Below, one piece after another: positions 58,565 through 64,000 of a stretch of 64,000 nucleotides of DNA. The first letter of the stretch is position 1. Each line of letters starts with the position of its first letter. Where the stretch lies: assembly GCA_910574455.1 (NCBI GenBank), contig CAJSYZ010000005.1, positions 6,758,001 through 6,822,000 on the forward strand, given 5' to 3'. The notes below the pieces were generated by a model, which saw only the letters and a program-made list of their open reading frames with translations, searched no databases and had not been told where the DNA came from. A program made the position numbers and the translations under genes. Source of the stretch: Trichaptum fuscoviolaceum (lineage: Eukaryota > Basidiomycota > Agaricomycetes > Hymenochaetales > Trichaptaceae).

Positions 58565-61098
58565 ATGGCAGACGCAAAGAGTCCAAGCGAGAAAAATAAA
58601 TTTGAGTTAACTGACCAAACGAATATGCTTCCAAAACGTCAGCTCATACCCGTTTTAATGGCTCTTTTTGCGGTTGTCTTCGTCTCCCTGTTAGACCAAA
58701 GAATCATCTCAACAGCAATTCCAACTATCTCTGCGCATTTCAACGCCGGTAAGTATAGACCACTCTCTCTTTGTATACATTTCACGAGACCTCTGGTTTT
58801 CTATCGCCCTTAGGCTCAGTGGCATACTTTGTTCCTGCCGTGAACTTTCTTGTGTCAACTGTTTGTCAGCCGTTATACGGTCGATTCTCAGATATCTTTG
58901 GAAGAAAAGCTATGCTGTGTACCTGCATCAGTATTTTCGTAGTCGGTAATATCGCTTCGGGCTTCTCAAGAAATATAATAGAACTTATCGTATTCAGAGG
59001 TATGTACTCATTTTCATGCCATTCGGATGTACATACTTAACCTATCTTGAACTCTGCTCAAGGTCTGACTGGTCTTGGAGATGGAGGCATTTTGTCCATT
59101 GCTCAGATAATCATTTCCGACATAATCAGCTTGCGGGATAGGTACGTGAACATAACCCTGAAATGTCGCATTATCTCATACATATGTATGATAACAAGAG
59201 GAAAATACATGGGCTATCTAGGTGTCTTCATGGCAATTGGACAAGGTATTGGTCCGCTTATTGGAGGAGTATTGAGTGAGAAAGTCTCCTGGCGGGTGTG
59301 TTTCGCTCTTCATACCAAACATGTTTCCTACCTAATGATTCCAGTGGTGTTTCTGGATCACTCCGCCTATAGGTGTAGCCGGAATCGGAATCGTTTTGTT
59401 CCTCCTACCGCTGAAGAAGGTAGAGGGGGACATGAAACGGCAAGTCTCTTAGCCGCGGCAATGATTCTTAGAGCACTATACTGAAGCAGTACGTCCAACA
59501 CAGAAAACTCAAGGCCATTGATTATTTTGGCTCCTTACTTTCACTGGGAGCCGGTACTCTCCTGATTTTGCCATTGATATGGGTTCGTCCTCGTTTTCCT
59601 CTTCGTTCGGTATGTTAAAGTACTGCACACAAAGGGAGGCATTACTTTCCCATGGAACTCAGCTATCGTCCTGGCCATTTTGATCTCGAGTCCGGTAGCA
59701 TTCGTCCTCTTCTGTCTCTGGGAATGGAAAGTGGCGAAGTTACCGATCGTTCCTAGTGTGTCAAATATCTATTCACTCGAACAACGTTTCATATCTTTAA
59801 TTTCTCAGTGTACATCTTCAAGCACCTTACAGTTTCCGGCGTGTACATCGCTATATTCATTAAGTACGTCTTTTATCGCTGTGTCTATTCGTCCTCTTGC
59901 TTAAACTAATTATGCCACCGATTGAGCAGTGGGTTCACCTATAATTCGGCGGTCTATTATCTGCCCCAGTTCTTCCAGGCGGGTCTTGGCTATTCTCCCA
60001 TTCGATCCGGTCTGTTTTTACTTCCCGTGCTGGTTAGCACGACAGTAGCCAGTATCTGCACTGCGAGTATAAGTTAAAACGAATTTACTTGCGTTATGCT
60101 AAATATGCTGACCTGCAGGGCCTGGCTATATCTCGTACTGGAAAGTATCGGGTAAGTGCAGTGGAGATTCTATCTTTTAAAGTTAATCTTAAGTTTCCTC
60201 TTTTTCAGCTTATCATCTACTCTGGATTCGGCATGATGGCTCTTGGATGTGGCCTAGTATCTATTGTAACCGTCACGACCAACAAAGTGGCATTTGTCGT
60301 GTTTATGCTTATACTTGGCTTGGGATCAGGACAAGTTAGTGATACTACGGCTTGCGACTGAGATTCTAACGATTTTCGACCGTAGACTTTGCAACCAACT
60401 ACTGTTGCTGCGCAAGCAAGTGTACCACGAAAGGACATGGCGGTGGTGACTGCTGTTCGAAGTGTAAGCCGTAATACTTTAATATACAGAAAGGAATAGA
60501 CAACTAAATCTCTTACTAGTATATGCGCCAGCTGGGCGCAACGGTCGCACTTGCGGCGGGAACAACTATACTGTGCGCATTCACGCGTGGCCCTTTTCTT
60601 TACAAATCCGTTGAATGACTCGTTTTCCATTGTAGAAACAACGCACTGCGGTCCCGGATGAACGAGCTACAACTTCCAAAATCGACGGTAAATGGGATAG
60701 TGGATAACCCGACAATCATTCCAACGCTATCAAACAGGAGCACGTCTCCATACGACCTCCCACCCGCGGTCGCCAGCAGCATCCTTAGCGGGTATACAAA
60801 GGGGTTCCATTCAGTATTCTACCTGAACGCAGCCTTATCCGCGTTTTGCGTCGTCGTCACCATCTTCATGATCAAGCATAAGGAATTGACTCGGTCGGAC
60901 GAGGCGGAGAGAAAAAGAAGGGCGGAAGAAGCTTACAGGAACGAGAGGAAAGGCAATATCAGTGACGTTGGAGCAACAGCTCAGGCGGGGGGATCCATGG
61001 AGTTGACTGAGCTGAATCCGACTTCCGAACAGAGAAACTCCGGTATTGAACAAATCCCTGAGCAGCCTACGCCGAGTCTTGTTTCATCGAAATCATAG
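58565..61098 (+). CDS. MFS drug:H+ antiporter, DHA2 (14-TM) type
   Basis: The ATG at 58565 begins MADAKSPSEKNKFELTDQ, a charged cytosolic tail. TM1 follows (LIPVLMALFAVVFVSLLDQRI with the DHA2 Leu-Asp-x-x-Ile/Thr region). Exons 58565-58748, 58814-58999, 59063-59141, 59199-59295 and 59345 onward keep phase. Motif A between TM2 and TM3 is LYGRFSDIFGRK. Motif C is in GVFMAIGQGIGPLIGGVLSE. LTGLGDGGILSIAQIIISDI and the break before WCFWITPPIGV are typical of the family. Later helices include YYLPQFFQAGLGYSPIRSG and SGFGMMALGCGLVSIV. The C-terminal tail is long, hydrophilic and Glu/Lys-rich. These plasma-membrane antiporters export drugs or metabolites. Substrate is unknown; the secreted esterase upstream is a possible functional neighbour. 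Confidence 0.92.
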
Positions 61099-61521
61099 AT
61101 GACATACATGATGTCTTAGACCTATCTTATCTCAGGCCCTTGCCGTTCTTTCAACATTGAAGCACCATCTTTCATGAAGTAACAATTCATCCTCATGCCT
61201 GTCTCTAACCTTTTGTAGAAATTTAATGTTAGTAAGGAGACTCTCAAGTGCTGTCAGCGATGGGGTGCAAACCGTAGATGAAGATGCACGTCGTATAGAA
61301 CAGTTGGCGGGTAATGTGGCTTATTAGACGGAGCTTTGAACATCATGTTAACCGATTGTATAGGAAAGGATAAGAAGGTCTTCTCACTAATTTAAGCACA
61401 TATCTTTAGAACGATTCAGAACTTGACATCCGATATTCAAAGTTTATGCTCTTCGCAAAATATTCAATGGTTTTCTAACATTATTCCGATGATATAGGAT
61501 ACGAATGGTATCCCCCATGTT
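61099..61521. other. Convergent spacer between MFS and alpha/beta hydrolase
   Basis: AT-rich, no gene, and the two flanking genes end toward each other here. Confidence 0.5.
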
Positions 61522-62845
61522 TCATGACCGAATACCATCCGCGAAGGTTTTCAAGAACAAATCCGGATCATCCCAGTGTAGCTAAAAGAATTGACGTCAA
61601 TCAGAAGGTTTTCACTTATCAAGACGATTACTCACGAAGTGATTTGCACCTTCGACTGGCAAGAACTTGATCGGCCTGATAGTCTTACCCTCTTCTGACC
61701 ACCTCTTTACGTCCTTTTCCAACTCCCATACAGCCCAAGGAATGCTCCACACCGAGCTCAGGCCATACACCATACAGACTTTCAGTTTCCGGAGAGGAGG
61801 CGATTCGGGTCTAAGAACAATCGCGTTGCTCATCTGTTCATACTGGGGCGCCGGCTTCAGCTTGCTGAAGAATGCCTGTTCCGATCGCGCCGCTGGGGAC
61901 AAATCTGTGCACTCCTTGATATCATCCGTCGTAAAGCTATGGTCGACTGTGGCAGGTCGAATAGGCGATGTAGGAACTCGGGCTTGCAGTTGAGACATGT
62001 CTTGTGCAGATGATGTTGAAGGTGAGGAGTAGTAAGGGTGAGAGTAGTAAGAAGACACCCATGTGCCGAAGATAGAAGCGCGATGATCAGGAGGGATGGA
62101 TGGGTCTGTGAGAGGATGGTACGATCCTTCAGGTGGCGGGTAACCGAGAGAACTGTATGCACATTCTGTGATAAGTGAGACTCAGGGCTTGACAATGAAT
62201 TTACATCGTTCGAGACGCACCGTAGATGAAGAATGTCCTCAAGTACTTGTCCAACGTACTCAGCACGGCCTCCGGGTACGATTCTAAGTGGCGCAAAAAT
62301 GCCATAGTCGTTACGTTCCCCAGAGACCATCCCATTATCGCAAGCCCTCCCGACTTTCCATCCTCACTTGCCGGCGGAATATCCTTCTCTTTCACCACAT
62401 TTGCCAGAAACTGTGCGACCTCGGAACCCCGGTTCTTCAGAAACTCAGTATGTTTCTCGGAGTCCGTGCTGTTTATTGCTTCGAGCTCGTTCGGCGAAAA
62501 TGGTGTCGACCCAACGTAGTCTCTCCGGTTGAAGGCTATTACTCGCAGGTTGTACTTCTGTGCCACGGGCAAAAGGCGTCGGAAGTTCTCTGGCATAAGA
62601 TTGGTTAGATACAATAACACATCTGATAGAACTAACTCACGAGCATGGTAGGTGTGTCCATGGACACACACGAGTGTCGTGTACGTACCTCCAGGCGGCG
62701 CACCAGAGTCGATGTATGAGAACTCCGTGCCTCGACTGTCAACTTGGATCGTCTGCATGAATAACGATCTAGCAGAACGTCTCAGAACGAAGCTCCTTAA
62801 GAAACCGCTCCTTAATGGCCCCTTGCTCAGAGACACAATCGACAT
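61522..62845 (-). CDS. Alpha/beta-hydrolase fold protein
   Basis: Four exons on minus, ending with LHWDDPDLFLKTFADGIRS (61580-61522). The start is at 62845 (MSIVSLSKGPLRS..), which gives a basic hydrophobic leader, or at 62758 (MQTIQVDSRG), which begins right at the fold. The beta3-loop is LVCVHGHTYHAQNF (His-Gly oxyanion region, formed across intron 1). RVIAFNRRDYVGST precedes the cap, then the nucleophile elbow is MGWSLGN (G-x-S-x-G, about 62335). The catalytic His is GANHF (about 61632), with the acid likely in the strand before it. It resembles uncharacterised basidiomycete alpha/beta hydrolases of the epoxide hydrolase/esterase clan. Substrate unknown. The MFS gene ends toward it. Confidence 0.85.
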
Positions 62846-63783
62846 TCGCTGGACCGCATCGAACGTGCACTAACCGTCGATGGTTTCAAAAGTGAAGAAA
62901 CGTTGAGGCAAAATTGAATTGCCCTGCTACATGTATCCGGCCGGGACCGATATATTACTCAACCATCGAGGCCTTTCACTGATACGTACCTCGTACTCGT
63001 ACGGATACATTTTGAACGACTTCAGGTCGACCGTCACTCAGGCTTTCGTTGATGTACTGCAGACGGTGGGTTGATAACTTGATACATGTAGTCGCTTCCT
63101 TCAGCCTTCAGGGCCGCGTTGTGCCTCCGATTCAAGTTCGGCTAGTATTCGTGAGTCTTCCTTGAACTTGAAGTTTCTTCACATTCAAAGCAAATGCTGA
63201 TTCACAGATTCTGGTATCTAGTGATACAATCGTCCTAAGTATCACTGGCTATGCTCCCTACTTCACTACCGTGGTTCAGACATAGTCACGGCGTACTGTA
63301 CACTGATTATTGCACACCGGGACATGCGTTGATCAAAGAAACATCACAAAGACGCTCCTAGAACATGCAAAGCTCTGGATGTGCCTTGAACAGCCTTGTT
63401 TCACTGCTTCTTTCTCGGCCTCACTGCCCTTGTTCCGTGCTGCAACACCTGATTCCTCCTTCGTCTCAATGCGAGGATCGTCGGCTTCTCTGATCGACGC
63501 TTTATATGTCCTGTGAGCCATTCTACCTGATATTTTTATAGTGGACATGAACCCGGAGACTATCAGGATCCGTCTAACAAAGCAACCCGTTCTGCCTTTA
63601 GTTAACGCCTCTGTGCCTGAAAGATTTTGATGAATCCGGTATCATCATACTGCTGGAGGGCGCCAATCTGGACAGCCTCTGGCACATGCGTAAGGCTTTC
63701 TAATGGCCCATTAGCAGATTGTTTCTATTATGGATAACCTGCGATAGGTCTGCACAAGATTTAAAAGGGACACTCGTAGCCGT
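62846..63783. other. Intergenic region near the right edge
   Basis: No recognisable gene; two short opposite open frames at 63310-63548 cover the same bases and neither is supported. Confidence 0.45.
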
Positions 63784-64000
63784 ATGCCCCTCTCCAACAC
63801 CGTCGAGGCATCTTGCCCCACCTTCATCCCTTTTCCCTCCAATACCATGGAATGGGGAAAACGCTGGCTTCTGAGTCCCTTTCGTTCGAAGAAGAACCGA
63901 CCTCCTGTAAAACTGATGAGTACTGAGGGCCTGAAACCAAACGATATCATCGATGCTCTTCAAAACCTGAAATACACTAAATATATATTTGACAAATGGG
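63784..64000 (+). CDS. Partial protein running off the window edge
   Basis: From ATG 63784 the frame stays open to base 64000 (72 codons, no stop). It starts MPLSNTVEASCPTFIPFP and continues MEWGKRWLLSPFRSKKNRP, then LKPNDIIDALQNLKYTKYI. The second ATG at 63844 gives a shorter alternative start. Codons look plausible, and the lysine-rich, then helical, text is protein-like. I do not recognise a family and too little is visible. The rest of the gene lies outside the window. Confidence 0.4.
   Translation, partial: MPLSNTVEASCPTFIPFPSNTMEWGKRWLLSPFRSKKNRPPVKLMSTEGLKPNDIIDALQNLKYTKYIFDKW

Overview
This window reads as agaricomycete (mushroom-forming basidiomycete) nuclear DNA. Genes are cut by many short introns of about 50-60 nt with GT..AG borders. 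The families present (Gti1/Pac2 WOPR regulator, Plavaka-type transposase, phenylalanine ammonia-lyase, alpha-1,3-glucan synthase remnants, Ure2p-like GSTs) are fungal. I see no rRNA gene, no convincing tRNA and no CRISPR array. All homology calls are from recognition of motifs; no search was run.

Layout. 1-4.9 kb: long non-coding leader, then a 5-exon WOPR transcription factor gene (+). 6.07-6.84 kb: a 763-bp non-autonomous DNA transposon with 252-bp terminal inverted repeats and an apparent 11-bp target duplication. 10.3-23.1 kb: a large Plavaka (CMC/EnSpm-like) transposon island with an accessory gene (-), an uninterrupted 9-exon transposase of 1,214 aa (+), an unrecognised third gene (-), and non-coding stretches packed with CACTGGCA, TTCAAGTT and TACTACTAG repeats. 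25.2-26.3 kb: a DEDDy 3'-5' exonuclease with an odd Exo II motif. 26.8-32.9 kb: three broken host-gene fragments on the same strand (alpha-1,3-glucan synthase, coatomer beta-prime, splicing factor CLF1), separated by repeats. The coatomer piece sits between inverted repeats like a gene-capturing (Pack-type) element.

34-64 kb is mostly host gene space: a zinc polyol/alcohol dehydrogenase and an SDR (+); four related glutathione S-transferase loci (-), two on each side of a complete phenylalanine ammonia-lyase gene (-); two small inverted-repeat elements (37.8 and 40 kb); a PPN2-like metallophosphatase (-); a secreted carboxylesterase (+); a DHA2-type MFS exporter (+); an alpha/beta hydrolase (-); and the beginning of a gene that runs off the right edge.

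Functionally, the right half has a detoxification flavour (GSTs, PAL, esterase, exporter, dehydrogenases), though co-regulation is inference. The GST loci alternate broken/intact/broken/intact; each carries the active-site motif on a 21-nt microexon, and three share an upstream sequence element. The left half is dominated by transposon activity and transposon-linked gene-fragment debris.
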